A stretch of 64,000 nucleotides of DNA from CBDESM01 sp965205165 (GTDB lineage Bacteria; Chloroflexota; Dehalococcoidia; Bin125): the NCBI GenBank assembly GCA_965205165.1, contig OZ242037.1:620001-684000 (forward strand). The letters run 5' to 3'. The position numbers and the translations under genes were made by a program. Positions 1 to 8,297 of this stretch are shown piece after piece; the stretch's first letter is position 1, and each line of letters starts with the position of its first letter. The notes below the pieces were generated by a model, which did no database searches, was not told the origin of the DNA, and saw only the letters and a list, made by a program, of their open reading frames with translations.

Positions 1-1
1 G

Positions 2-19
2 ACTTTTCACGTGAAAAGT
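2..19. repeat. 18-bp perfect palindrome
   Basis: The 9-base arms ACTTTTCAC and GTGAAAAGT meet with no spacer. The palindrome lies 15 bases beyond the stop of the K+ uptake regulatory gene. It could be an operator for a gene to the left of the window or part of a termination signal. A hairpin with no loop is unfavourable, so a protein-binding site is the more likely reading. The left edge of the window prevents testing its context. Confidence 0.4.
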
Positions 20-33
20 TTGCGGGGCCGGGG

Positions 34-678
34 TCAGGGGCGGAAGCCTTTGGAGTGGTCTTCGTCGAGGGCGCCGAAGACCAGGAGGTCGCCGCGTTCC
101 ATGGCTTCGCTGCGGACGGGGTTGAGGCGGACTTCCTCGCCGCGGACGGTGGCGAGCAGGCGGCGGGAAGGGGTGCGCTCGGCGTCGAGCGCGAGTTCGA
201 GCGGCTGGCCGATCCAGCGGGCCGGGACTTCGACCAGGGCGATCCCGTAGTCGTCGTTGAGCGGCAGGTAGTCGCGCGCGTTGGCGATCTGGATGATGTG
301 GGCGGCGCGCTCCGCGCCGTCGTGCTCGGGGCGCATCACGCGGTCGGCGCCGAGCCGGTCGAGGATCGTCTCGTGGCGGTCTGATTGGGCCTTGGCGTAG
401 ATCTGCGGGGCTTGCAGGGTCTGCGCGTTCATCGTGGCGAGCACGCTGGCCTCGAGGTGGGCGGTGGCGACGACGACGGCGTCCATGCTGCCGATCGAGA
501 GTTCGCGCAGCGCGTCGAGGTCGGTGATGTCGGCGATGGCGGCGCGGGCGAGCTGGTCGGCCAGGCCGTTGACGACCGCCTCGTCGCCGTCGACGCCGAG
601 CACGTCGTGGCCCTGGCGGGCGAGCTCCTGGGCGAGGTGGGAGCCGAAGCGGCCGAGGCCGAGCACGGCGATCTGCAT
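34..678 (-). CDS. ktrA: TrkA/KtrA family potassium uptake regulatory subunit (RCK)
   Basis: A 214-residue cytosolic gating subunit of a K+ channel-transporter. The Rossmann nucleotide-binding motif GLGRFGSHLAQELARQG lies near residues 6-22, followed by a conserved acidic ligand position (GVDGD) and an RCK-C region after about residue 135. There is a single RCK-N/RCK-C set, as in KtrA, rather than the tandem pair of E. coli TrkA (about 458 residues). The ATG at 678 is preceded by a GAGGAAGGGG-type ribosome site. It sits 14 nt after the stop of the membrane subunit gene, so the two form an operon. A longer open frame continues upstream inside the membrane subunit gene but is an out-of-frame shadow. 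Binding of ATP/ADP or NAD(H) is family knowledge, not visible here. Confidence 0.9.
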   Translation of the reverse strand: MQIAVLGLGRFGSHLAQELARQGHDVLGVDGDEAVVNGLADQLARAAIADITDLDALRELSIGSMDAVVVATAHLEASVLATMNAQTLQAPQIYAKAQSDRHETILDRLGADRVMRPEHDGAERAAHIIQIANARDYLPLNDDYGIALVEVPARWIGQPLELALDAERTPSRRLLATVRGEEVRLNPVRSEAMERGDLLVFGALDEDHSKGFRP

Positions 679-692
679 GGGCCGCCCCTTCC

Positions 693-2120
693 TCAGCCGA
701 TCCGCACGTCGCCGGCCGGCAGGCGGTAGCGGTCGTGCGGGCGCTCGGGGATCGCGAGCGCGACGATCATCGGGCCGAGCCGCCCGGCGAACATCAGCAC
801 GATCATGATATTCGCGCCCGTCTGCGAGGCGGCCGCGGAGACGCCCTGCGACCAGCCCACGTTGGCCAGCGCCGACATCGCGTCGAACGCGACGGCGACC
901 GGCCCGTGCCCGCTTTCGACCGCCAGCAGGGCGATCGCGCCGACCGCGTAGGCGGTGAGGCCGAGCATCACGACCGCGAAGGCGCGGACGACGGTGGACT
1001 GCGGCACCTCGCGCCCGAAGCCGGACACCGTGCGGCGCCCGCGCAGGGCCGCGAAGACCGCCAGCACCGAGACCACGAACGCGCCCACCTTGATCCCCGA
1101 CGCGGTCGAGGTCGACGCGCCGCCGATGAACATCAGCACCAGCATCGCGCCGCTGATCGGGGCCTGCAGCTCGGCCATGTCGACCGTCGCCATGCCGGTG
1201 GTGCGGTTGACGGAGAGGAAGAAGGCGTTGGCCAGCTTGCCGCCGGGCCCGCGCTCGGCCAGCAGGCCGGACCATTCGAGCGCGAGGAAGAAAGCCATCC
1301 CGATCAGCAGCAGGCCGCCCATGCCGGCCAGCACGACCCGCGTGTCGAGGCTCCAGCGCCGCCGCCCGCGCGGCAGGTCGAACACGGTCAGGAACGAGAG
1401 CGAGCCCAGCAGCGCGGAGACGCTCATCACGATCAGCGGGTAGCCCGCGCCGGCCTGCGCGACGAAGCCGCCCCCGCCGCCCATCAGGTCGAAGCCCGCG
1501 TTGTTGAAGGCGCTGATCGCGTGGTAGAAGGCGGTCCAGGCCGAGCGCGCCCCGCCGATCTCGATCAAGTACCAGGGCAGCAGCAGGATGAACGTCGCGA
1601 GCTCGACCGTCGCGGTGTAGATCATCACGCGGCGCAGCAGCCCGGGCGCGCCCGCGACGTGCCCGCCGCCGGCGTGCAGCTCCATCCCGAAGAACTGGCG
1701 CGAGCGCATCCCCAGCCGCCGGCCGGCCGCGAGGATCAGGATGCCCGCGTACATCGTCACGCCCAGCCCGCCCAGCTGGAACAGCACCAGCGTGATCAGC
1801 TCGCCGAAGCCGGAGAAGGCGTCGGCCGTGTCGAAGCGGGTGAGCCCGGTCACGCTCATCGCGGAGACGGCGGTGAAGAGCGCGTCGAGGAAGGGGATGC
1901 CCTCGCGCGTCTCGGAGGCGATCGGCAGCGACAGCAGCGCGCCGCCGATCAGCATCACGAGCGCGAACAGCAGCGCCACCATCCAGGGCCTGGGCGAGAC
2001 GGAGAGGCGCCGCCGCCGCTGCGGCCGCAGCACCTCGGTGGGAATCCGCGCCCGGCGGATCACGGCGTTGCCGGGCAGGCGCCGATGGGTCGCAGCCGCC
2101 GGCCCGCGCCGCTCGCTCAT
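693..2120 (-). CDS. ktrB: TrkH/KtrB family potassium uptake membrane subunit
   Basis: A 475-residue polytopic membrane protein that forms the K+-translocating pore. The four pseudo-repeat filter loops are visible, each with its conserved glycine: AVSAMSVTGLT, AISAFNNAGFD, SVNRTTGMATVD and AMSALANVGWS. The N-terminal tail of about 45 residues is basic (RRPRRRR-like) before the first helix. The ATG at 2120 is chosen because GGAGG stands 5 nt upstream; an in-frame ATG at 2138 adds six residues but has no ribosome site. A TACGAT hexamer at 2142-2137 could be the -10 box. The gene is followed by the RCK regulatory subunit and is divergent from the RCC1 protein. Confidence 0.92.
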   Translation of the reverse strand: MSERRGPAAATHRRLPGNAVIRRARIPTEVLRPQRRRRLSVSPRPWMVALLFALVMLIGGALLSLPIASETREGIPFLDALFTAVSAMSVTGLTRFDTADAFSGFGELITLVLFQLGGLGVTMYAGILILAAGRRLGMRSRQFFGMELHAGGGHVAGAPGLLRRVMIYTATVELATFILLLPWYLIEIGGARSAWTAFYHAISAFNNAGFDLMGGGGGFVAQAGAGYPLIVMSVSALLGSLSFLTVFDLPRGRRRWSLDTRVVLAGMGGLLLIGMAFFLALEWSGLLAERGPGGKLANAFFLSVNRTTGMATVDMAELQAPISGAMLVLMFIGGASTSTASGIKVGAFVVSVLAVFAALRGRRTVSGFGREVPQSTVVRAFAVVMLGLTAYAVGAIALLAVESGHGPVAVAFDAMSALANVGWSQGVSAAASQTGANIMIVLMFAGRLGPMIVALAIPERPHDRYRLPAGDVRIG

Positions 2121-2233
2121 CGCCGCCTCCGCCCGCATCGTATGCCCGCGGTGCCCGGCCGCGGCCGCGCCGGGCGGTTATGGCGAGCGCGAAGGGCGCG
2201 TAAGATCGCGCAGGCGGCAGCGAGGGGAACGGC

Positions 2234-3889
2234 ATGATCCAGATGAAGCAGGGCACCGCCGGCGCATATCGCGCACTGATCGCCGCCATGCTGCTGGCGC
2301 TCGCGGCCGCGGCCGGCGCGGCCTTGCCGGCCGCGGCGCAGACCGCCTGCGACCTGATCGACCTCGGCAGCGGGCAATCCTTCAGCGCCTACGGAAGCTG
2401 GTCGGACGAGGACTGCCGCTCGACCGAGCGGCCCGGCAGCAGCGCCGACCTCTACCGCTTGCGCCTGCCGATGCCGGCCACGGCGCTGATCACGCTCGCA
2501 TCGGCCGATGCCGATGCGCACTTGGCGTTGACCAACGCCGCCGGCCGCGTCCTCGCGCGCAACGACGATCACGGGGATGGAACCGACTCCCGCATCGAGC
2601 TCGCCTTGGAGGCCGGCACCTACTCAATTGAAGCGGCGACGTTCGAGCCGGCCGAGGGGAGCTACCGCCTGCGCGCGCGCATCTCGCCGCGGGAAGTCGT
2701 CGGCGAGCCGGCGGTGCAGGTGAGCGCTGAGCAGGACCACGCCTGCGCGCTCACCGAATCGGGCGAGGCCGAATGCTGGGGCTGGAACGCCTTCGGCCAG
2801 ACCGACGCGCCGCCCGGCCCCTTCACGCAAATCAGCGCCGGCACGTTCCACACCTGCGCCCTCCGCGCCGACGGCCGGGCCGCCTGCTGGGGCGACGACG
2901 GCAACGGGCAGGCGAGCCCGCCAACCGGCAAGTTCACGCAGGTCAGCGCCGGCGGGCTGCACAGCTGCGGGCTCGCCGAATCCGGCGCAGCCGTCTGCTG
3001 GGGATCAAACCACGACTGGGACGGCGAGCGGCTCGGCCAGTCCACCCCGCCGGCCGGCCGGTTCACCCAAATCAGCGCCGGCGGCTGGCACTCCTGCGCG
3101 CTCGCGCCCGGCGGCCGCCCGCGCTGCTGGGGCGGCAACTCCGACCTGCACGGCACCTATGCGCGCCAGGCCGATCCGCTGCGCGGCCCGTTCTCCCAAA
3201 TCAGCGCCGGCGGGTTCCACACCTGCGCCCTGACGCTCGCCGGCGAGGCGCGCTGCTGGGGCGGCAACGACGATTGGGACGGCGAACCGCTCGGCCAGGC
3301 CGACCCGCCCACCGGCAGGTTCACCCAGATCAGCGCCGGCGGCTGGACCACCTGCGGCCTCACCACCGCCGGAGCCGTCCGCTGCTGGGGCTTGAGCGGC
3401 GATGAAGCACCGAGCGCCGCGTCCACCCGCTTCACGCAGGTCGACGCCGGCCGCCACGCCTGCGCGCTGACCGAAACCGGCGCGGTGCAATGCTGGGGAG
3501 ACGACGAATACGGCGAGGCGACCCCGCCGATCTTCGGCGCACCCGTCGCCCCGCAAGCCGCGCTCGGCACCGGCCGGATCAGCGCCCGCCGCCTCGCCGA
3601 CGGGCGCACCGAATTCTCGTTCGAGCCAGCGCAAGGCGAGCGGCTGCTCCCGGCCACGCGGTTCTTCCCGGCCGGCGCGGAGGTCGGCCAATGGCTGTAC
3701 TCATCGCCGATCGATGTCGACGCAGCCGGCCCCGTCCGCCTCAGCGCCCGCAAGCTGGAGGACGGCCAGACCGAGTTCTCGCTCGTCGCCAACGGAAACC
3801 AGCGCATCCTCCCTCTGGGCCGCTTCTTCCCCGCGGAACCGGCGACCAACCGCTGGCTCCGCAGCACCGAACTCAACGCGAACCCGTAG
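2234..3889 (+). CDS. Secreted RCC1-type beta-propeller protein with PPC-like N-terminal domain
   Basis: 551 residues. The order is: signal peptide about 1-36 (hydrophobic Ala/Leu core ending AAAQ), a PPC-like beta-sandwich about 38-150, then seven RCC1-type repeats about 157-430. Each repeat carries HxCALxxxGxxxCWG-like wording, so two Cys per blade, which suggests disulfides outside the cytoplasm. Seven repeats fit one closed seven-bladed propeller. The last 110 residues contain two copies of a short unit (ISARRLADGRTEF... then RLLP..RFFPAG..GQWLYSSP). The same unit recurs at the N-terminus of the periplasmic binding protein at 32975-34207. The start has GAGGGGAA 6 nt upstream. The ligand is unknown; a surface-binding or adhesion role is a guess. 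It converges with the small gene ending at 3896. Confidence 0.85.
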   Translation: MIQMKQGTAGAYRALIAAMLLALAAAAGAALPAAAQTACDLIDLGSGQSFSAYGSWSDEDCRSTERPGSSADLYRLRLPMPATALITLASADADAHLALTNAAGRVLARNDDHGDGTDSRIELALEAGTYSIEAATFEPAEGSYRLRARISPREVVGEPAVQVSAEQDHACALTESGEAECWGWNAFGQTDAPPGPFTQISAGTFHTCALRADGRAACWGDDGNGQASPPTGKFTQVSAGGLHSCGLAESGAAVCWGSNHDWDGERLGQSTPPAGRFTQISAGGWHSCALAPGGRPRCWGGNSDLHGTYARQADPLRGPFSQISAGGFHTCALTLAGEARCWGGNDDWDGEPLGQADPPTGRFTQISAGGWTTCGLTTAGAVRCWGLSGDEAPSAASTRFTQVDAGRHACALTETGAVQCWGDDEYGEATPPIFGAPVAPQAALGTGRISARRLADGRTEFSFEPAQGERLLPATRFFPAGAEVGQWLYSSPIDVDAAGPVRLSARKLEDGQTEFSLVANGNQRILPLGRFFPAEPATNRWLRSTELNANP

Positions 3890-3895
3890 CCCCGA

Positions 3896-4189
3896 TCAGT
3901 CCGCCGCGAGCAGCCCGCCGGCCGCAGCCCGCTCCGCCCGCAGCTTCTCCAGCTCCTCCCGGGCCAGCTCCCGGAATTCGCGCTCATCCGCGAAGAGGTA
4001 GGAGAACTCGTCGGCCGCCCCCGCGAGCGCCGACATCCGCCCCGCCAGCTCATCATCGATCTCGGCGTAGTCCTCTTCCGTGGCCTGATGGACTTCCCAC
4101 TCCATGTACTGCTGCATCGTGCGGCGGCCACGGGCGCAATCATCGAGGATCGCGAGGAACTCGTCCCAAATCTGCGCGTTCCGATCCAT
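3896..4189 (-). CDS. Small acidic hypothetical protein
   Basis: 97 residues, rich in Glu, Asp and Ala, with no signal peptide or membrane segment. It is mostly predicted helical, e.g. the EFRELAREELEKLRAERAA stretch near the C-terminus, which looks coiled-coil-like. I do not recognise a family. It is called as real because it has a sensible soluble-protein composition, fills the gap between two convergent genes, and stops 6 nt beyond the stop of the RCC1 gene. There is no clear ribosome site at the ATG at 4189. Confidence 0.55.
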   Translation of the reverse strand: MDRNAQIWDEFLAILDDCARGRRTMQQYMEWEVHQATEEDYAEIDDELAGRMSALAGAADEFSYLFADEREFRELAREELEKLRAERAAAGGLLAAD

Positions 4190-4307
4190 GCGGGGCCTCC
4201 AGCGCCTTCATCACGGTATAGATTTCCGGCCGCGAGCCGCGCAGTCCCCATATCGGAATGCACGCCCAGAGCGGCCGGTGTTCGGCTGTCCGCCGGGGCG
4301 GCGGCGC

Positions 4308-4313
4308 TAGCAT
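4308..4313 (+). promoter_or_regulatory. -10 element (TAGCAT) for a leaderless lutC transcript
   Basis: TAGCAT ends exactly 6 nt before the ATG at 4320 (spacer CGGCGC) and no ribosome site intervenes. Transcription would begin at or within a base or two of the start codon. The same spacing occurs at 16809 and 53285. I see no good -35 hexamer. Confidence 0.5.
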
Positions 4314-4319
4314 CGGCGC

Positions 4320-4790
4320 ATGGCTGATGAAGGGCTGATCGCGCGGTTTTCGGAGGCGCTCGACGCGGCTGCGGGCGAGCTGGTGCGGCTCCCCGACCGC
4401 GAGGCGGCCGTTGATTGGGCAAGGCGCGAGGGCGGATGCGAACCGCTGCTCGACGGCGCGGAATTCGAGCCGGGACTGGTTGAAGACGATCCGCCGATCG
4501 CGGTCGTCGACGCCGCCTTGGGCATCGCTGAAACGGGCTCCGTGGTGCTGGTCGAGCCGGACCCGGTCGGGCGGCGGCCCTCGCTGCTCGCGCGCACGCT
4601 CGTCGTCGCATTGGTGGAACGCGATCTGGTGCCGTCGCTCGATCAGGCGTTCGCCTGGATCGGGCGGCAGTCCGCCAGCGGGAACTACGTGACGACGGTG
4701 ACGGGCCCATCGCGGACGGCGGACATCGAGCGTTCGCTGACGATCGGCGTGCAGGGGCCGTCGCGGCTCGTCGTGGCGCTGCTGCCGTGA
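4320..4790 (+). CDS. lutC: LUD-domain lactate utilisation protein C-like
   Basis: 156 residues of the LUD (LutC/YkgG) fold. The family signature is seen in AALGIAETGSVVLVEP (about residues 64-81) and in the C-terminal GPSRTADIERSLTIGVQGP, followed by the VVALLP end typical of LutC. It is shorter than B. subtilis LutC because the N-terminal extension is reduced. It should be a subunit of the LutABC L-lactate oxidising iron-sulfur complex in the cytoplasm. The TGA overlaps the GTG of the next gene (GTGA), so translation is coupled. The start appears leaderless. Confidence 0.85.
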   Translation: MADEGLIARFSEALDAAAGELVRLPDREAAVDWARREGGCEPLLDGAEFEPGLVEDDPPIAVVDAALGIAETGSVVLVEPDPVGRRPSLLARTLVVALVERDLVPSLDQAFAWIGRQSASGNYVTTVTGPSRTADIERSLTIGVQGPSRLVVALLP

Positions 4791-6889
4791 GCGCGGCGTT
4801 CGGGGCGAAAGTGCGGCGCGCCGCCGCGGATCCGGCGCTGCGGCGCGGGCTGCTCGCATTCCAGCGTTCATGGCGCGAGAGCCGCGGCGAGCGCGTGCGC
4901 CAGCTGGAGGCCGCGAGCGGGCGCTCGTTCGAGGAGCTGCGGCGCGAATTCGCCGGCGTCAAGGACGGCGTGATCGCGCACTGGCCCGAGCGCATCGCGG
5001 AGTTCCGCCGCAACGCGGAAGCCGCCGGCGCGACCGTGGTCGAGGTTGCGACGGCGGAGGAAGCGGTCGAGTACATCGCCAAGGTCTGCCGTGAGCGCGG
5101 CATCGAACTGATCGTCAAGAGCAAGTCAATGGTCTCCGAGGAGATCGAGCTCAACGACCGTCTGGCCGAGCGCGGTGTGCGGGCCATCGAGACCGACTTG
5201 GGCGAATGGCTGCTGCAGCTCGCCCGCGAGCGGCCCAGCCACCTCGTGATGCCCGCGATCCACCAGACGCGCCGGCAGATCGCGCAGGTGCTCGGCGACG
5301 AACTGGGCCGCGAATTCGACCCGGACGACATCTCCGCGATGGTCGCCAGCGCGCGCGGCGGCCTGCGCGGGCACTACCTCGCCGCCGGCGCGGGACTGAC
5401 CGGGGCGAACGCGCTGATCGCCGAGACGGGCACCGTGCTGATCGTGACCAACGAGGGCAACATGCGCCTCGCCAGCTCCCTGCCCCGCGTCCATTTCGTC
5501 ACCGCCGGGATCGAGAAGATCGTGCCCGCCTGGGCCGATGCGGCCGACCAGATCCGCCTGCTCCCGCGCTCCGCGACCGCGCAGCAGCTGAGCACCTACA
5601 CGACCGCGATCACCGGCGCGCAGCCCGGCCGCGAGATGCACGTCATCCTGCTCGACAACGGGCGGCGGGCGATGGCCCGCGAGCAGCCGTTCGACGCCGC
5701 CCTGCGCTGCATCCGCTGCGGAGCCTGCGCCAACGTCTGCCCGCCCTACGCGGTCGTCGGCGGCCACGCCTTCGGCCACATCTACGCCGGCGCGATCGGG
5801 CTGGTCAACACTCCCTTCCACCACTCGCTCGCGGACGCCGCGGGGCCGCAATCGCTCTGCGTGAGCTGCGGGGCCTGCGAGACCGTCTGCCCGGTCGCAA
5901 TCCCGCTGCCGGAACAGATCCTGCACGTGCGCCGCAAGGTCGCGGAGCGCGGACGTACGCCGGCCTGGCAGCGCTGGGCGCTGCGCCTGTGGGCCAGCCC
6001 GCGCGCCTTCAACCTGGCCATGAGGGCCGGTGCGCTGGCGTCCCCCCTGCTCGGACGCAACGGCTCCCTCATGCTACCGCTGCCCAAGCGCCACGCTTGG
6101 CGCAAGCCTCCGGCGATCCCCTGGCGCAGCGGCCGCGAACGGCTGCGGGGCAAACGGATCGCCGATGCGCCGACGGTCAACCTGTTCGCCCAATGCCTCG
6201 CCGATCGCCTGCTGCCCAGCGTCGTCCGATCATCCGAGCGGCTGCTCAACGCGGCCGGCCTCAATGTCGAGGCGCCGCGGGAACAGCACTGCTGCGGCCT
6301 GCCCGCCTACGACGCCGGCCAAATCGACCTCGCCCGCAAGATGGCCAAGCAGACCATCCGCGCGCTCGAACGCAACCGCGGCCGCGATATCGTCACGCCC
6401 GCCCCCAGCTGCGTCGCCCAGATGCAACAGCACTGGCCGGACCTGTTCGCCGATGATCCGCAATGGCGCGAACGCGCGCAGGCGACGGCTGACCGCATGC
6501 ACGATCTCGCCGACTATCTGCAAGGCCGCCTGCAACCGGAACAATTCAATAGCGAAGGCGCAGCCGCTTGGACATCCCATCGCTTCTGCCAGGCAACGAA
6601 CATGCTCAACACCGGCGCGAACGCGGAGCAGCTGGTGGCAGATCTGACAGGCCAACCGCCGATCCCGCTGCAAGAACGGGAAGTCTGCTGCGGCTTCGGC
6701 GGCATGACCTCGATCACCTCCCCAGAGGTCGGCCAAGGCATCCTGCAACGCAAGCTCGACTGCATCGCCGAAACCAACGCCGACGTGGCCCTCACCCAGA
6801 ACCCCGGCTGCATCCTCCACATCAACGCCGCCGGCGGCAACGCCCAGCACTACGCCGACTACCTCGCAACCCGCCTCAAGAACGCTTGA
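4787..6889 (+). CDS. lutB: LutB-LutA fusion: iron-sulfur lactate oxidation protein
   Basis: 700 residues starting at GTG (GTGA overlap with lutC). Residues about 1-300 are LUD/LutB-like (e.g. VKSKSMVSEEIELN; LIAETGTVLIVTNEGN). Two 4Fe-4S motifs follow near residues 308-370: CIRCGACANVCP and CVSCGACETVCP. After a linker at about 395-455, the C-terminal 240 residues match LutA, with two CCG-type cysteine-rich segments (HCCGLPAYDAG near 505 and VCCGFGGMTS near 635). LutA and LutB are separate proteins in B. subtilis (about 238 and 476 residues), and the sum fits this length. The likely role is electron transfer during lactate-to-pyruvate oxidation; the substrate is inferred from family and neighbour. 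Confidence 0.88.
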   Translation: MSAAFGAKVRRAAADPALRRGLLAFQRSWRESRGERVRQLEAASGRSFEELRREFAGVKDGVIAHWPERIAEFRRNAEAAGATVVEVATAEEAVEYIAKVCRERGIELIVKSKSMVSEEIELNDRLAERGVRAIETDLGEWLLQLARERPSHLVMPAIHQTRRQIAQVLGDELGREFDPDDISAMVASARGGLRGHYLAAGAGLTGANALIAETGTVLIVTNEGNMRLASSLPRVHFVTAGIEKIVPAWADAADQIRLLPRSATAQQLSTYTTAITGAQPGREMHVILLDNGRRAMAREQPFDAALRCIRCGACANVCPPYAVVGGHAFGHIYAGAIGLVNTPFHHSLADAAGPQSLCVSCGACETVCPVAIPLPEQILHVRRKVAERGRTPAWQRWALRLWASPRAFNLAMRAGALASPLLGRNGSLMLPLPKRHAWRKPPAIPWRSGRERLRGKRIADAPTVNLFAQCLADRLLPSVVRSSERLLNAAGLNVEAPREQHCCGLPAYDAGQIDLARKMAKQTIRALERNRGRDIVTPAPSCVAQMQQHWPDLFADDPQWRERAQATADRMHDLADYLQGRLQPEQFNSEGAAAWTSHRFCQATNMLNTGANAEQLVADLTGQPPIPLQEREVCCGFGGMTSITSPEVGQGILQRKLDCIAETNADVALTQNPGCILHINAAGGNAQHYADYLATRLKNA

Positions 6890-7034
6890 CGCTTGGAGCG
6901 GATTGACGATCTGCCCCCCTGCGGTCTACGTTTGCGTCGCGGGCGGTGAGCGCCTTGCGTCTTCCAACGCCGGCCGGCTTCGGCTAGCCGCCCGCCTTTC
7001 AACTCCCCTTCAAGAGCACGCAGGCTCGTCTGCG

Positions 7035-7064
7035 TTGACCGCATTTGCGAATTCGGCCTATGCT
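7035..7064 (+). promoter_or_regulatory. Sigma-70-type promoter upstream of the DUF3800 gene
   Basis: TTGACC at 7035-7040 and TATGCT at 7059-7064 are separated by 18 nt, close to the vegetative consensus. The predicted start of transcription is near 7071, leaving a leader of about 70 nt before the ATG at 7142. The stretch 6890-7034 holds no gene that I can support. Confidence 0.55.
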
Positions 7065-7141
7065 GCCCGTGCAGGCGGCGAGTGCCTTGTGACCCTATTG
7101 GCGCTGGCCAGCGATCCGCCGTCGCCTGTCATTCCCCTCTC

Positions 7142-7894
7142 ATGTACCTCCTCTGCTTGGACGACTCCGGGAAGCACACCAGCGCCTACTTGGCGGTGGG
7201 AGGACTGGCCGTCCATGAGCAGGATGCACGGCGGCTGTCGAGCGCGGTGGACCAGATCTTGAAGTCCGCTCCGGATGTTCATCCCCACGCCGAGCTGCAT
7301 GCCGACCACATCCGCTGGGGACGGACGCACTGGCGCGGGGTGCCGCCGGAAACCCGACGCCGAGTCCTGTTCGAGATCGCCGAACTGCTGGCAACGGGCG
7401 TCACGGGGCAAGTGCGGCCTCCCGTCCTCTTCGCGACCGCGCTGCACACGGAGGGAAATCGGCATCACAATCCATATGAGCGCGTTCATGAAGAGACGTT
7501 CGCGCGCTGCAATGGATTCCTCGGCCGGGAAGCCACGCTCGGGGATCCCCACCGCTGCATCGCCCTGCTCGACCGCAGCCCCGGCTTGGAACCCCGGCTC
7601 CAGAACTTGATGCGCCGATGGAAGGACCAGGGCTCGACCACCGGGGCCGCGATCGGGCCGATGCAGGCCTACGTCGAGGTGCCGCTGTTCATCGACAGCA
7701 GCCAGAGCCGACTGGTCCAGTTGGCCGACCTCGTGGCGAACACCGTCAACCGCTTCTACACGAGGGGCGACGCCGAGCTGTTCGACATCCTGCTGCCGGC
7801 GTTCTTCGCATACGACGGAACGATCCACGGACTGGTGCACCTCGTCGCCGGCTATCAGACCTGCCCGTGCCCGGCTTGCGGGTCTCGGCGTTAG
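7142..7894 (+). CDS. DUF3800 domain-containing protein
   Basis: 250 residues. The family hallmarks are present: N-terminal LLCLDDSGK (acidic pair on the first strand), ELHADHIRWG, and near the C-terminus SQSRLVQLADLVANTVNRF, the QxADxxA motif. It ends in CPCPACGS, a possible metal site or disordered tail. DUF3800 proteins have an RNase H-like architecture and often sit in mobile or defence contexts; nuclease activity is family inference only. The ATG at 7142 is chosen over one 60 nt upstream because homology-like sequence starts at MYLLCLDDSG. It overlaps the convergent gene by 4 nt. Confidence 0.85.
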   Translation: MYLLCLDDSGKHTSAYLAVGGLAVHEQDARRLSSAVDQILKSAPDVHPHAELHADHIRWGRTHWRGVPPETRRRVLFEIAELLATGVTGQVRPPVLFATALHTEGNRHHNPYERVHEETFARCNGFLGREATLGDPHRCIALLDRSPGLEPRLQNLMRRWKDQGSTTGAAIGPMQAYVEVPLFIDSSQSRLVQLADLVANTVNRFYTRGDAELFDILLPAFFAYDGTIHGLVHLVAGYQTCPCPACGSRR

Positions 7895-8214
7895 CCGCCG
7901 CCTCGGTGGGCTTTGCGCATGAAGCGCTCTAGGAGGGCTTCGAGGCGCGGTTCGTCTTCGTGGGTGAAGGTGAGATGGTGGATGGCGATCTTGGTGGGCA
8001 GACGGGGGTGGGCTTGGCGCTCTTCGCTGCGGTAGAGGACCTGCCAGCCTTCGGGGGAGCGCATCGCGCCGTCGGGCAGGACGACGCCGTCGGGGTCGGT
8101 CGGGCCCGGAGCGGGCGGCTCGCAGTCGGCCGCGCCCAAATCGGCGAGGTACTCGCGCAGCAGCCAGAGCGGGACGCCGCGGAGGGAGAGCTGGCGGACG
8201 GCTCGCGGGGGCAT
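7891..8214 (-). CDS. Hypothetical protein (107 aa)
   Basis: Begins MPPRAVRQLSLRGVPLWLLREYLADLG and ends in a HxLTFTHEDEPRLEALLERFMRKA segment followed by a Gly-rich tail. The start at 8214 is chosen because a GAGAGGAGA ribosome site lies about 10 nt upstream; a longer frame to 8256 has no such support. No signal peptide or membrane helix. The layout (Leu-rich N-terminal helix, Gly/Pro middle, strand plus helix at the end) is protein-like, but I cannot assign a family. It is divergent from the ABC importer operon starting at 8298. Confidence 0.6.
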   Translation of the reverse strand: MPPRAVRQLSLRGVPLWLLREYLADLGAADCEPPAPGPTDPDGVVLPDGAMRSPEGWQVLYRSEERQAHPRLPTKIAIHHLTFTHEDEPRLEALLERFMRKAHRGGG

Positions 8215-8240
8215 GGCCTGCAAATCTCCTCTCGTTGCGC

Positions 8241-8246
8241 TAGCAT
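8241..8246 (+). promoter_or_regulatory. -10 element (TAGCAT) for the first peptide importer operon
   Basis: TAGCAT, identical to the hexamer before lutC and in similar surroundings (GCGCTAGCATCG). Here it is 51 nt before the ATG at 8298, which has its own CGGAGG ribosome site. This transcript would carry a short leader. CTGCAA at 8218-8223 is a weak -35 candidate at 17 nt. Confidence 0.4.
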
Positions 8247-8297
8247 CGCGCATCACGGCGGCCGCGCCAATCGCGGCCCGAAGCCCGGAGGCCCGTC

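Noticed and set aside
34..2289. A single 751-residue frame spanning both K+ uptake genes on the minus strand
   Set aside because: Only its last 214 residues are real (KtrA). The rest is an Arg/Ala-rich shadow of the KtrB gene in another frame.
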